This document shows, one piece after another, positions 1 through 12,594 of a stretch of DNA of 64,000 nucleotides. The DNA is from Hepsetus odoe (lineage: Eukaryota > Chordata > Actinopteri > Characiformes > Hepsetidae). The stretch is taken from positions 22,898,739-22,962,738 of the forward strand of contig CM029367.1 of NCBI GenBank assembly GCA_017165825.1, read 5' to 3'. How positions within the stretch are numbered: position 1 is the stretch's first letter; each line of letters starts with the position of its first letter. The notes beneath the pieces were generated by a model. The model saw nothing but the letters and a program-made list of their open reading frames with translations. It was not told the origin of the DNA and ran no database searches. Position numbers and translations under genes: made by a program.

Positions 1-907
1 GCTAATCTTAACAAGCATTTTTAAGCAGTTCAGGTTTGTAATTAACAATGCAAACTTCTTTCCTGTCTACTTTTCTTAAAGCTGCCTGGTGTCTAACCCT
101 TGGCTGATCAATACCTGGTTCAGATTAGATAAAAGCAATTTATGGTCTGCTTTCAGTTTACATATAAGTGACAGTGTGTGTGTGGTTACATGTCCATGCT
201 ACAAATGGACAATGTATCAATAAAGGCATTGGCTGTTTGCATGTCTATTGTATCACCTAGAGATGTGATAGGCAGCTTATGAACAAGTTGAGGAAAACGT
301 GAGGGGTGTGTGTGCAGCTTAACTGTGTATTTGGGCTTTGCTTTTCATGTTTCATATTGTTATTCCCCTGGCCAAATTAGTAGCTTTGTTTTGTTGATCA
401 GACTCTCCTGGTTTAGCTCTGTTTGTTCACAGGAATTCTCACCCCAAACACCTTTTGCCTTTTTTAAGCAGGATCTTTGTATTTTAGTTTTTTTTGTTTT
501 TTTTATATAATGTAACCATTTGATGTCCTCTACCCAGTGGGTGCTGCCGCTATAACAGTACTGAACAAAACAAAAATGTTGCCTCTTTGATAAAAAGGTC
601 AAATCCCTTGGCATTTTTTCCCTTGGCAGAATTTGTTCATATGGAATTAAGGAAGTGTCTTGGATGGACACCAATGCTATCATATTCTGCCTGTCTTCTG
701 ATATTGTTATGTACACGCTTCTTGCTCCTGTCTTGTTTTGGAATGTCAGTGTGCAATAGCTACTTGATTACTTTTTCCCTCCCATTTGCACTCTCTCTCT
801 TTCTTCTCTGATCATGGCTGATCTCACTCCCTGCTGATCCCTCTAACGCCTAATCGCCATAATCAGAAGGTAAAAGCCCTCTCATGCTCATACACACAAG
901 GCACACC

Positions 908-953
<46 letters not shown>

Positions 954-1194
954 CTGCGCACACATTGCAACCACATTTACATTCATGCTCAACTGGTGTC
1001 CCCCTTTGCTTCTTTTAATTTTCTACTGTATATCCATGTCAAGGTTATAGATGTGCCTTACCCTGCATATCTTAAATTACTGTATTTGTTCCTTGCTGAC
1101 CAAATTCAACAAATGTTATGAGGTCATTTGTCACCTTGCTAAATATTTCTTTCCATGTTACATCCTGTGTGTATAACATGTCATCCTTTTCCAG
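1..1194 (+). other. map4k5 intron, no exon seen
   Basis: No exon of the preceding citron-homology segment was recognised here. The stretch holds a run of 41 T at 910-950 and otherwise unremarkable intronic sequence ending at the acceptor before 1195. Confidence 0.6.
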
Positions 1195-3002
1195 GAAAAA
1201 CCTTCCAGCTGTATTCTCACAATCTGATTGGCCTATTCGAGCAGCTCAAAAAGCCTGGACTTGCTGCACAGTTTCAAACGCACAGATTTCCTGATAAGAT
1301 ACTACCCAGGTATGCACATACACATATGCGCATATTACATTCATAAACTTCAACACACTTGCACACTTGCAGAGCTACAAGTTTTGGGCAGGTTTTCCAT
1401 TTCTTAATCAAGCTGCTGCACAAATACATTAATCCGCCTGTGTCACTGAGCTATGGGAAGCCCTTGGTTGAACCCAAAGATACTTTAAGCTCAGCTTACA
1501 GCTACCTTAGGTTGAACCCAATGTTAACACTCTTCTACCCATGATGTCAGCTTTGTATAGTATTCCTGCAAGTACACACAACAAATCACACTAATACATG
1601 CCTCTTTCCTGATGACATACTGGCAGGATTTTAATTCTCAATTTGTTTTCCTGATACAGTACTTTTATTCACAATTTAGGCCCTATATATCTATATGTTT
1701 GTCCTTCGCTGTGTTATTCTGAGGTTAATTTATTTTATGATTGTTGTTAATGTCCTGTTTATTAACAGGAGGTTTGCATTGACCACCAAAATCCCTGACA
1801 CAAAGGGATGTCACAAGTGCTGCATTGGTGAGAATGGAACATTTTTCTGACAATTTAACATTTCCCTAATGAACCAGTATATGAGTTAATTCAAAGCAGC
1901 TCAGTAAGAATTGCAGCTTGTACAAATTCCTATATGGTATATGCTTGTTTTAACAAAAGTACTTCTTTCAGATTATTTGCATGTCAGAAAGTAAGTTTAT
2001 AAAGTATTGTGCAGAATATGTACAACAGATCAAATATCAGATGATATTCCTGAGTTTTGAGAGGTATTTGAATATTTCTTTATACATAGCTATTTTACAC
2101 AGCATTGCACTAATATTTAATACTACTGAATCTTAGACTTGCCTTATTTTTAACAAATTTTTCAACTTGTGTGTGTGTGTATGTGTTTTTGTTTGTGTTT
2201 TTTTCTTTTTTTTTCCCCTTTGTTTGTTTGATTTATTTATTTACTTATTTATTTGTTTATTTGTTTATTTATTTTCTTCTTTCCTCTCCCTTAGTGCGTA
2301 ATCCATATACAGGTCATAAGTACTTGTGTGGAGCACTTCAGTATGGTATTGTTCTTCTTCAGTGGTACGAGCCCATGCAAAGATTCATGCTTATTAAGGT
2401 TAGTAAAAAACACGTATTAAATAAACTACAAAAAGGTAATAAACTTCATAACCAAAATAATATTTTAAGGAAATTGTACTTTATAGTTTCTCTCTTTGTA
2501 TCCATATTTCTCTCTCCCAGCACTTTGATTTCCCTTTGCCAAGTCCTCTGCGTGTTTTTGAGATGTTGGTGGTGCCAGAGCAGGAGTACCCCATGGTGTG
2601 TGTGGCAGTCAGTCAGGGAACTGAGCCTGGTCAGGTTGTCCGCTTTGAAACTATTAACCTCAACTCCTGTTCTTCCTGGTTTACTGAAATTGGTTCAGGT
2701 AGTGTACACATTGTAACTTCCTTTCATGCCTGCATATAAAAACACTCCTTTTCTTTCCATGATATGTTTTTTTTTTTTTTTTCTTTCTCTCTCTCTCACT
2801 CTTATTGACTCATGTCTGGTTGGTGATTTTGACTTGGGTATGACATCTCTCTCTTTTGCTTTAGCTGGGAATCAAGTTGATGCAATCCATGTCACACAAT
2901 TGGAGAGAGATACTGTTCTTGTGTGCCTAGACAGTAAGTAGGACTTTATTCTGAGAAAATGAGTAAATAAAAATGAAAAGGCTTTACCAGGTTCATGCAG
3001 AA

Positions 3003-3065
<63 letters not shown>

Positions 3066-3066
3066 N

Positions 3067-3121
<55 letters not shown>

Positions 3122-3193
3122 NNNNNNNNNNNNNNNNNNNNNNNNNNNNNNNNNNNNNNNNNNNNNNNNNNNNNNNNNNNNNNNNNNNNNNNN

Positions 3194-3291
<98 letters not shown>

Positions 3292-3892
3292 ACCTGCAGA
3301 AAATCTGAAGATAGTGAACCTGCAAGGAAAGCTCAAGTCTAATAAAAAACTTGCTTCTGAACTCAGCTTTGACTTCTGTATTGGATCAGTGGGTAAGATA
3401 ACTATAAGAGTTATTTGGATAATTTTTAAATGGATAGTTTGAGTGTCACTACATTTGGCATGTGTATGTTTTAGTGTGTCTGCAGGACAGTGTTTTGGCT
3501 TTCTGGAAACATGGTATGCAGGGGAAGAGCTTCAGATCTAATGAGGTATGCTTTCTCTTACCAACACACAATTCATACGCAACATTTCACAAGCCTTCAC
3601 ATTTTGTTTCAGACTCGTCTTAAAATCGGTTTATATTTTCACTCATCATGCATCACCCAATAACAAAACCATATTATAATTTTGCCATGGTTTCTTCATA
3701 CCACAGTATGTACTTTGCTTCTCATGGTGTGAGTTTTTCAGGTGGCTTTGGCAATCTCATAGCTGGCTTTAATGTGTATAGCACAAAGTGAGTGAGTTCC
3801 TCCTAACATACTTCCATAAAGCTGATTGGTGGATTGTTCCAGTAAAGGTTGTCTTTCTGTAAGGTTCTCCCATCTCTACAAAAGCACTCTTT

Positions 3893-3926
<34 letters not shown>

Positions 3927-6900
3927 GTTACCTGTTTAACCAAGGTTTCATCATCTTTGATTACTCAGTTTGTGTGGACGCCCAGAGCTAGGAAGACTAG
4001 TTCATAATCTTTTCCATTTGAGCATAGTTTAGGCTACCAAGCTTCTGGGCACTTTCAATACTGCAGATTGTATCCTTCCTCAGATCTGTGTCCAGTAAGT
4101 GGAGAAAGCCTTAAACCTTTAACACTCCATTCAAGACAAAAGCATGTTACTGTAATATTCGTTTACTTGGACAGACAATAGTAGCAGAGAAAAAACAATG
4201 TAAAATTTTATCTTTAAAGTCTTTGTGAACTAGGATTAAAAGGCTTCTGTACCATCATGTATTTTTGAAGGACACATGGTATCACACAGGGTCTCTGCAC
4301 TAACTGCATGGTTTCATCCAGCAGTAATTTTGGGTTGTTTAGGGGAGTGTTGGAAGATCTTTTTTGTTGTTGTTGTTGTTAAAATTTTAAAGAAGAGCAA
4401 AAATCTTTATTTTTAAATTAAGATGAATTGTGCTTGTTATGACCAGGGACATTAACTGATAGGGTAAAGTTTTAAAAAGTTTTTATTTCAGATTAGAAAA
4501 GATATTTTACCAATATTCATGGAATATAAAATGAAGATTACACTATGAGCATAATTATTAGGGAAGTGGGTTTTTTGAGGAATCAATTTTAATATGATTA
4601 ATTTTAACAAATACAGTTAATCCAAAATGTTAACCCTGAAACTCTGAAATGTTTTACACAAGGAAATGAGTGTAAGCATTCTCTTTTATCTGTGAAAGTG
4701 AGAATCATAAAACAGTAACTCAATAGTTACGAATACATTTCTGACATAAAATAAATAATTAAATACATTAGTGACCGATACAGCCACCATTCTTTTCAAT
4801 GAGTCATAATCCTTCCATTCATGGAGTCTCAGTTTCTTGATCAACATTTTGTGCGGCAGCAACCACAGCCTCTGTTCAGAGTTTTCCTCCCTGTAAATCT
4901 CCTGTTTAAGAAAGGCCCACAAGTTCTCAATTGGCTTTCGGTGAAAGTGAAGGTCAGGTGAGGAAGGGGGCCATGTCATTATTCTTTCATCTTAAAGGCT
5001 TTCATCTTTAAAATCACAGTGATCACAGTGACTAGCAGAAGCTTTGGGAGTTGATTTTGAGTCCTTCACTCCGAAAAGGTCCATCTTGCTCATCTTTAAT
5101 AATATCAGCCCATACCAGTACCCCACCTCCACCTTGTCGTCGAAGTGGAGCTCTGTTCTCGTTATTGATCCAGCCACGGGCCCATCCACCTGCTCTATCA
5201 AGAGTCACTCTCATCTCATCAGTCCCTAAAACTTCTGAAAAATCCATCATGAGATATTTCTTGGCCCAGTCTTGACATTTTAACTTGTGTGTCTTATGAT
5301 GTGGTGGTTGGGTTTCAGTCTTCCTTATCTTGGCCATGTCTCTGAGCACAGAACACCTTGTACTTCTGGTCACTCCAGGTATTTTGTAGTTCTGGAATAT
5401 AACAGCGTGGGAGGATCATTGGTTCCTTGTAGATTCACGTTTGATTCTTCTCAAATCTTTGCAGTTAATTTGAGTGTTTTGCATTTTGCAATCACGCATT
5501 TCTTGTGATTATTTGCAAAGAAACCTTTGTTGGTTCCTCTCTGAAAGAATTTTTGACTTTTCAGAGTCAGTTCAATCTCTTTTTTTGATCCATTTTGCCT
5601 GAGGAAAAGAAGCTGCCTAATAATTATGCACACCTTGATATAGGGTGATTATCTCCTTAAGCCACACCCTCCCTCACACATACTATATTACACAAATACA
5701 CATCACCTGATCTGCCTAAATCCAATTATCATTTAAGTTTATACAGCTTTGGAGTTGAAAAATGCATAAAAATGATATGGTCAGAAAAGTTACAGTCTAT
5801 ATGTTAGCTTTTAAAGCAAGCTATTAGTGGTCTGCCAAAGTTGATTGATTATGTATTCTGTTAATGTTAGCTATTTTGTGAAAGTTCAATGGCTACCACA
5901 GTGTTGCAGCTGACTGTCTTGCTATCTTGATATGGGTTCAATTTCTGTGGGTTTGAGCCAACTGGGGGGGTGGGTGAGTGTGGTCTTGAGGTGTCGCAGT
6001 ACACACTGTGTGTCATATTCAGATGAAACACCTGATCACTATCACTCAAACAATAAACTAGAGATCACCAGGAGGTTAACGTCCTTATGAAAACCAATAC
6101 TATCTGTTTGTGTGCTTCATTGGGTGAATGCATATGAAAGGCTGTATGCATTTTTAGATGACAATGTCAGAGGTTATGTAAAATTGATGTCCAATCAGAA
6201 AGCAGCAGCTGCTCAAACAGAGACGGATTAAATTATTCAGCTGTTTTTCTCCTCTATGGCACTGCTGAAAGGCCCTCGCCACCCTAAGTATTTGACTGTG
6301 TATGCTTGACTGCATGTCTGTGTAAAAGCGGAGGAATTGATGGCCACCTGGCACTGGTATGTCCTGCAGGATAAGCCTGTCAGGTGTTACACCGGCACAG
6401 TCACCTCATGTAATTGCTTGCTTGTGTGTGAGAGAGAGTGCACTTTGGTTTTTGTTGGAGAAAGGTTTTCTCAGAGCACTGTCCCTTGTAGTCACTTGAA
6501 ACTATTGATTTAAAGTGTTTTATAGCTATTTTTAAGGAATTCAAATACAATCACTATATAGAGAAAAATGTAATTGCTATAACAATAAGTGGTATTAACA
6601 ATTATACGTTTAAACTTTATATAAAAGTATATTTCTATTATCCTTTTTAAAATGCATGAAACAGTACATTTTTAACTATTTGACTGAGTGAGTCAAACAT
6701 GTTACAAATAATGCTGCAGAGAGCTCTCAGTTCCCTAGTTTCTTGTTTCAGTATGTGGAATAAGTTGCTTTATTTCAAGACTTTGTTTAAAGAATACTAA
6801 GTTCTTATATGAATAATGGTATGGGATCTGTGAATGTAACTTGAAAAGCTTTTTTTGTTTAGTAGTAAGTAGTGATATGAAGAAATAACTATTAAATCTT

Positions 6901-8399
6901 TAATTTACAATTAGCTTAATAAGAATAAATTTTATTGATTAGTGTGAGCATCTTCACCAATAACTAGGCAAGGTCCAGCAAGAATAATAAAGTTAATCTG
7001 TCATGTTCCATTGTGCGCTACAAAACAACTCCCAAGCTCATTTTAATGCAGTTATAGTTTTGTCTTTTTCATCCAGCCCCAATTTGGAGCTAATAAACAA
7101 CTGTTTATTTAAACAGCCTTTTCCAATTTTCTGCAGGTAACACAGGAGATTTCTGACCCCAGCAGAGTATTCCGACTGCTAGGCTCAGACAGGTAAGACA
7201 AAAATTCTCTTACACACTCTCTCTGCCTTGCCTATTGCTGTTACGCTGTCTACCACTTATCCACCTTTTCATTCCCAGTGATGAAGGGCTCAGAGTTCAC
7301 CCTATTTCATCATCACTTGGAAACACTCTTAACACCTCTGCATCTTCCACCCATCTCCTTATATCCTCAGGGAGCCATTGCAGTCCTTTCTGTTTCTGTG
7401 GTGAATCAGGCACACTGGGGCCTGAGTGAGCATGTGTGAGCATGTCCGATGCGAGGCGTGAATGAAGTTCACAACAAAACACATTACTCCTATTGCCAGA
7501 GAGAAGCAGAAAAGTCAATCAGTTTTAGAATTTTCCAGAAATGTTAAAGAAATAAAATAATGTGTAGGACGTTTAGTGTTAAAGAAATAATCTTTGAGAA
7601 TGTGTTTCTTCATTACATCAACAACCAGTGGCTTCACTTAACTGCAGTGTGTTCTGGAAAGTAGCCTCACTATAAGAATACAGTATGGGAGGAGACTGAG
7701 ACTGTATCTATTACACGTGCGCACACACACACTCTCCCCTATGTTTCAGAGCTCTGTTAGGTTGCAGGTAGGTTGCACTCATCCATTGTGAAACAGGTGC
7801 CCTGGCCCCGGGCCCCAAGGCTTTGGCCTCTTCCCAGAAGAAGTGAGCCTTTTTCTCACAGCTTGCATAGCCTGTTTCTTTATGGCTGTAAGAATGCACA
7901 ACATATCTGTCAGTTCAGAGGAGAAGGACAGTCGTTTCCTCAAAGCTGTGATTTAGCTTTCTCTCCTTGTAGTGACATATTTTATGCACAAACACACCCT
8001 GTCCCTGGACTCTATGTTTTATTCACCGTGACTTGGGTAGTGCCAGGCGTGTGTGCATGCGCACTGTAATTTCATCTGATGCCCTGTGCCCGCTGCCTCC
8101 CCCTCTCATCTATCTCCTTCTGTTGAGGACATGACCAGCCTCACATGGCTAGAAGCTCAGAGAAAGTGTCTGTTCTCTTTCTGCATATATTTGCACTGCC
8201 AACATCAATCATTCAACTTTTCTCTCTGTTACACTTTTTTGCTATTTGCTTTTTTTTTTTTTTTTTTTTTTTGCTATTTGCTTGAGCATTAATGTTTACT
8301 TTCTTTTTTAGGGTGGTGGTTTTGGAGAGCAGGCCCACTGATAACCCAACGGCTCTCAGCAACCTCTACATCCTGGCAGGCCATGAGAACAGTTATTAG
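1195..8399 (+). CDS. map4k5: map4k5, 3' part: C-terminal citron-homology domain of MAP kinase kinase kinase kinase 5 (partial, 5' end outside window)
   Basis: Nine exons with GT/AG borders and matching phases: 1195-1309, 1769-1827, 2295-2398, 2521-2698, 2865-2933, 3300-3392, 3475-3545, 7137-7192, 8312-8399 (TAG at 8397-8399). They encode about 276 residues covering most of the CNH domain, with family hallmarks such as KIPDTKGCHKCC, RNPYTGHKYLCGAL, LQWYEPMQRFMLIKHFDF, VTQLERDTVLVCLD and the C-terminal ILAGHENSY. MAP4K5 (KHS1, a GCK-family Ser/Thr kinase) acts upstream of JNK in the cytosol; the CNH domain is its C-terminal regulatory region. The kinase domain lies upstream of the window. The paralogue MAP4K3 was considered, but remembered residue identity (for example FQTHRFPDKILPR and TKIPDTKGCHKCC) and the adjacent cdkl1 favour MAP4K5. 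The exon at 3300 has an unusual acceptor next to a (GT)n tract. The 3.6-kb intron 3546-7136 holds two Tc1 remnants. Confidence 0.93.
3007..3289 (+). repeat. (GT)n microsatellite containing an assembly gap
   Basis: An almost pure GT dinucleotide run is interrupted by one N at 3066 and by 72 N at 3122-3193, so its true length is unknown. It ends ten bases before the map4k5 exon at 3300. Confidence 0.98.
3838..4095 (-). mobile_element. Tc1/mariner transposase remnant (N-terminal region)
   Basis: The reverse strand carries decayed sequence typical of fish Tc1 elements: the part coding for the helix-turn-helix region and the stretch around the usual MGEPSRRT motif (plus-strand signature tctgtaaggttctcccatct). 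A poly-T tract at 3895-3925 interrupts it. Many frame breaks show it is dead. It lies in a map4k5 intron. Confidence 0.6.
4549..5635 (-). mobile_element. Degenerate Tc1/mariner transposon, transposase on reverse strand
   Basis: Broken reverse-strand frames give recognisable Tc1 transposase pieces: near 5373-5032 a block with KYLMMDF, a WARGWI stretch and RQGGGGVLVWADIIKDE, and near 4979-4686 a block starting MTWPPSSPDL (the usual catalytic-region neighbour) followed by ENLWAFLKQEIY. Imperfect terminal inverted repeats are visible: cataattattagg near 4553-4565 and its complement cctaataattatg near 5616-5628. Frameshifts, an internal deletion and lost catalytic context make it inactive. It sits in the intron between the map4k5 exons ending 3545 and starting 7137. 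Confidence 0.85.
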
Positions 8400-9375
8400 C
8401 ATTTTAATACATAAATGCTGATTTATGCTTCCTCAATTAGCCACTGCAGCAGCCATTACGGATCCAGAGCTGCCTAGCAATGGACTTGTTTCTCTGGCAC
8501 TATGCTTGGTGAGCAGTATTGTTCTTGTTTAAGAGATGGCTAAAAGGCAAAGAGTGAGTGGAATGCTCAGAATCGTGTCTTATAATTTTTCTGAATGATT
8601 TCTCAGAGCAGCCCTATTTCGTGCATCTTTCTGCCTCTGTTACTGGCTGCAGCAGGGTTAGAGATAGGCCAAATGGTTCAGACTCTCACAAATGCAATAA
8701 ACAGCAAAACTGCCTGCTGTGCACAAGGACTAAAAAACAAATGGTAATGCTGCAGAAAACCTTTACTATGAAGTGCCTTTTAGGTGTGCTTTATTAAACA
8801 GTTTGAGAAACAGGTCCTCCTGTGTGTCTAACTCCGTATGCAACTAATGCATGTTCAAAACAGAGTTTACTATGTTATTGCTGATCTAGGGCCAGAATTA
8901 GAATTTAGGTCTGTCATTGGGAGTATTTACCTGGAATGAGGTGATCTAAGGAGATGGAGGGGTTGCGGAAGCATTGGCTATTTAAGTATAATTTATTGAG
9001 CTGTAGCCACGTTAGTTTAAAGGAAATGTTGCCCATAGCGCGCTAGCACAGGTTCACTTCCTAGGTCCTCATGTATGTGTGTGAGCAGGACTCAGCATGG
9101 CTACAGCCTCATTTTACTGCTAAGAAATAAAGACCCTCCTATTCTCCTGCTTGGTTACATTTTAGAAAGCAATTATAATGTAAAATGGTTATCTTTTTTT
9201 TATTGTTACTTTTATTCAATATTTGCACCATGTAAGCACTTTTGTACATTAATGTTTTTGTATTTAAGAATGACAAAACATGGGAGATGCTAGGTTTTAT
9301 GACTTGCTGAGTATTTCCATGGCTTCAGTTCAAATGTATGCCATTTTTGTAATAAAAAATACTGTTAACAATTAA
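8400..9375 (+). other. map4k5: map4k5 3' untranslated region with poly(A) signal
   Basis: Non-coding sequence follows the map4k5 stop codon. A canonical AATAAA hexamer lies at 9351-9356 and no gene intervenes, so cleavage shortly after about 9370 is the simplest reading. The end point is inferred. Confidence 0.6.
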
Positions 9376-11000
9376 TTGTCTGTTCTGATCTCACATGCTT
9401 TCAGAATTAAAATCTCATCTCTATTTCATCACTTTAGGATGTGTGGCACTTTAGGCAATGTAGGATGCTACAATAGCAATTACTGTAGTAATAATAATGA
9501 TAAATATTCATGTGCAATGATACCTGATGAAAAGAAAGACTGAATGAAAACTTACTCAGTGACTGACCGAACTGATGGGCGCTTTAATCAGGCGTGCTGC
9601 AAAGAAGGTAGCCTGCGCGTGGGTTTCTATGGAAACACGGCGCGTTGTGTTTTTTTCGCTCCCTTACGCCTTCTCTGACGTACTGGACTGTGGTTGGTCA
9701 ACGAGTTGATGTCAGTCGCATGTTGGACAGTCCTAGCGCAGGAGAGGCGGGCCTTTAAAAAACAAACAAAAAAAACAACCGCTGGTCCCAAGTTAACGGT
9801 GCGAGACTCCAGTTCTGTGTCCACTCCCACACACCTCCCAAACATTCACGAGCTACAAAGTCACCCGGGGACACAGCGCTCCTGCAGCTGCAGCAGGACA
9901 GTCCGAACTGTCGGATCAGCTCCTGAACGAGGGGACGAGGAAACCCGTTTATTTTTTAAGGTACTGCAGTTTTTTAAAGGCATCAAAGTTTATTTCTTTG
10001 ATGCTCATCAGAACAGTTCTGTTTGGTATGTAACTGATCAATTATATACTGTATCAATGGATTTACTAGAAATAAATCATGCTCCCCTCTTCGATTCCAG
10101 CTGTTATTTCAACATTACAAATGTTAGTAAAATACTATCAGTTTATTTAAGCAAAAAAAAGCGTAGCTACTTCTTCCTGATCTACCTAATCCTCCCATTA
10201 ATAACTCCAGTCTGAAGTGTAGAGCGTGCAGGACGGCGGTCCTCCAGTGTCTCCGGGTTTAGTCCGCTGTTAGTTCTGTCGTGCTGTGCAGGAGCTGAGT
10301 GGGAGTAACTCTTCAGTGTGTTCTACACCATGAACTGTGAAGGCAGAAGGGCACCGTCACATACTGTCCTCTCGTGCCCAGTCCAGCGGTCCACTCCGGG
10401 CTCGGGGTTCTCGGGGGCGCGCGGTTCTGAAGAGGAGCGCGCGAGTTGCGTAAGGCGAGCAGCGCGTGGAAAAGTCCGCGGAGGTTAAATGATCTTTAGT
10501 GAAACACAGAAGCGCTTTCCGTTCCCAACACCCGTCCAGGAGCCTGATAACGATCGCGGTGTGGACATCCGTGCTGGGCAAACGAAGCTGATAGAAAGTC
10601 CATCTGATCCGGGCTCCTCCTGGATAAAATCTTCTTTTTTCTTCTTTTTTTTTTTTTAATTTTAGTCAAAGTCCAAATTTTTGTCCATTCTATGTCCGTT
10701 CTATGTACAGGACATAGGAGACTGAAATGCCACTTCTTTCAGTTTTCTGAGATTTACATATAATTATAAGGGTTTACGGTCATGTTAAACTGGGGGTCTA
10801 GGGGTCAGCACAGATCAGCATAAAAGCAGAACTGTTCAGAAGTGTGTGTGAATTATGTATACTTATGCATATATATATATGGGGGGCTTGCCATCCTGAC
10901 AGCCTGATAGATGATAACATCTCTGTGATCAAAAGAAATATGAGCAATACTAATAAGTGCACATTTGCTCTGATTTCATGGTGTGTTTTTCCCACCTCAG
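9376..11000 (+). promoter_or_regulatory. cdkl1: cdkl1 upstream and promoter region, GC-rich 9.58-10.6 kb
   Basis: Between the map4k5 poly(A) signal and the first coding exon of cdkl1 the sequence changes from AT-rich to CpG-rich at about 9580-10620, as expected for a promoter plus 5' untranslated exon. It contains a perfect X-box (separate entry) and a TGACGTA half-CRE near 9677. The transcription start and the untranslated first exon could not be placed; the coding exon starts after an acceptor cacctcag at 10993-11000. A 173-codon open frame at 9694-10215 resembles nothing known and is probably chance. Confidence 0.6.
9623..9636 (+). promoter_or_regulatory. X-box, RFX transcription factor site
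   Basis: The 14-mer GTTTCTATGGAAAC fits the X-box consensus RYYNYY-N(1-3)-RRNRAC at every position. RFX factors bind X-boxes to activate ciliary genes, and CDKL1 is a cilium-associated kinase, so the site fits its neighbour. Binding here is inferred, not shown. Confidence 0.75.
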
Positions 11001-11042
11001 CAGTGAATGGTGTGTGGGATCACATTGGCCAGCCCCTACAGC

Positions 11043-11885
11043 ATGGAGAAGTATGAGAAGATCGGGAAGATTGGAGAGGGCTCTTACGGGGTTGTGTTCA
11101 AGTGCAGGAACAAAGACACCGGTCAGATTGTGGCCATCAAGAAGTTTGTGGAGTCGGAGGATGACCCAGTGATCAAAAAGATTGCGCTCAGAGAGATTCG
11201 CATGCTGAAGGTACAGAGATGGCAAGGCGCTCAGAGCTGGAGGTTAAAGGAAAACTCTGAAATCTGTAGCATGAGCAGGATTATCCCAGCCACTGAGCCA
11301 CTGGGGGAGGCAGGTGTAGGCCTATTGCTTTTAACACTGCATGCAAAACCTGTTCACAAGAGGGACTGTGGGAGTTCACATCACTCTTCTTTCACTCCCA
11401 TCCTCCTCACTCTACTTTCTCACTCATCTACAACTTAGGCCACGATTAGCGTACAGATTCCTTACCTTTTATTTTCACTTAGTCTGGGTGTGCAAGTGAA
11501 TGGAGAGGGCATTTTTGTTTTTTGCTCCCTCTGAATGTGTCGGAGTGAGTCTTAAGAATTACAGAATTCTGTTTTTCTTTTCTTAAGATATAAGCAAAGT
11601 CATTTGGATGGGTTGGATGTGAATTTCTCTGTTCTAAGAAACTTCAGAATCACCTCAGGATTGTTGAAGGCAGTGGTGATAAAAAAAACAGGCAAACCAA
11701 ACACTTTCTGCCTCCTTACCAAAGCTCCAAATATGATGTCTGATGCCTGGACATTGTTTAAAGAAATTGGTTGATTTTAATGGAACATTTATAACAAATC
11801 ACTGTTTGCCAAAATTTGGAAAAATCTGTGTAACATCCCAATATAGTTCCTATAGAGACCCATAGGACTTGATTTAAAAAGTTAC

Positions 11886-11950
<65 letters not shown>

Positions 11951-12546
11951 CATGAGCGAAAGAGAGGGAACTCTTACTAGAGAGATTATCAAAAAAGGTA
12001 GTCTTTTTGTTTATAACAAAGGAATATTTGAAGCTGGGGTAGTGTGTTGTGTCCCAGACACACAAAGACCAGGCTTAATGACTGGTGGTTTCTGTGCACT
12101 GGGAGCCCCTGGTGTGTGGGTGGGTTAGTGTGTGAGAGGAGCCAATTAAACAGCATTGTTCCATGAGAGTGAACCTACATTCTTCTCTGTGCTTTCACTC
12201 GCTGTGCTGCTACTTATTATTTTGCAGTTTAAATCGGTGTAAATCCAAAGACTCCTTTGTAGCATCTATCAGAGTGTTTAGCTGAGCAGTTGCCATCGCT
12301 GTTTTAGTACCAGTTAGCTAAAGCTAAAAAGTCAAACATTGTTGAACATAAAATCAAACAGTAATGGAAAAACTGAGCCCTTATTTGCAGAAACATTGTT
12401 GCATTGATTTTTGCAGGTTTTAAATGAATAAATGTTTTACTGTGGGTTAGTTATTTTTCCTCCTAGTTATGACAGATAAGTAAGTTGTCTCCTAATGATG
12501 TGGATTTTGGGTTTTAGTGTGTTTTGGGCCCTTGACAGTGTGCGTG

Positions 12547-12594
<48 letters not shown>

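Noticed and set aside
2872..3442. Long Thr-His or Cys-Val repeat frames
   Set aside because: They are translations of the (GT)n tract and assembly gap, not proteins.
4686..5373. Tc1 transposase frames as functional genes
   Set aside because: Multiple frameshifts and lost catalytic regions show a dead element.
1..8399. Assignment of the first gene to MAP4K3 instead of MAP4K5
   Set aside because: MAP4K3 in human is next to CDKL4; here the following kinase has the CDKL1 tail and the detailed CNH residues fit MAP4K5.
9694..10215. 173-codon open frame in the cdkl1 upstream region
   Set aside because: It resembles no known protein, spans a GC-rich to AT-rich transition and has no coding signature; most likely a chance frame in the promoter and untranslated exon.
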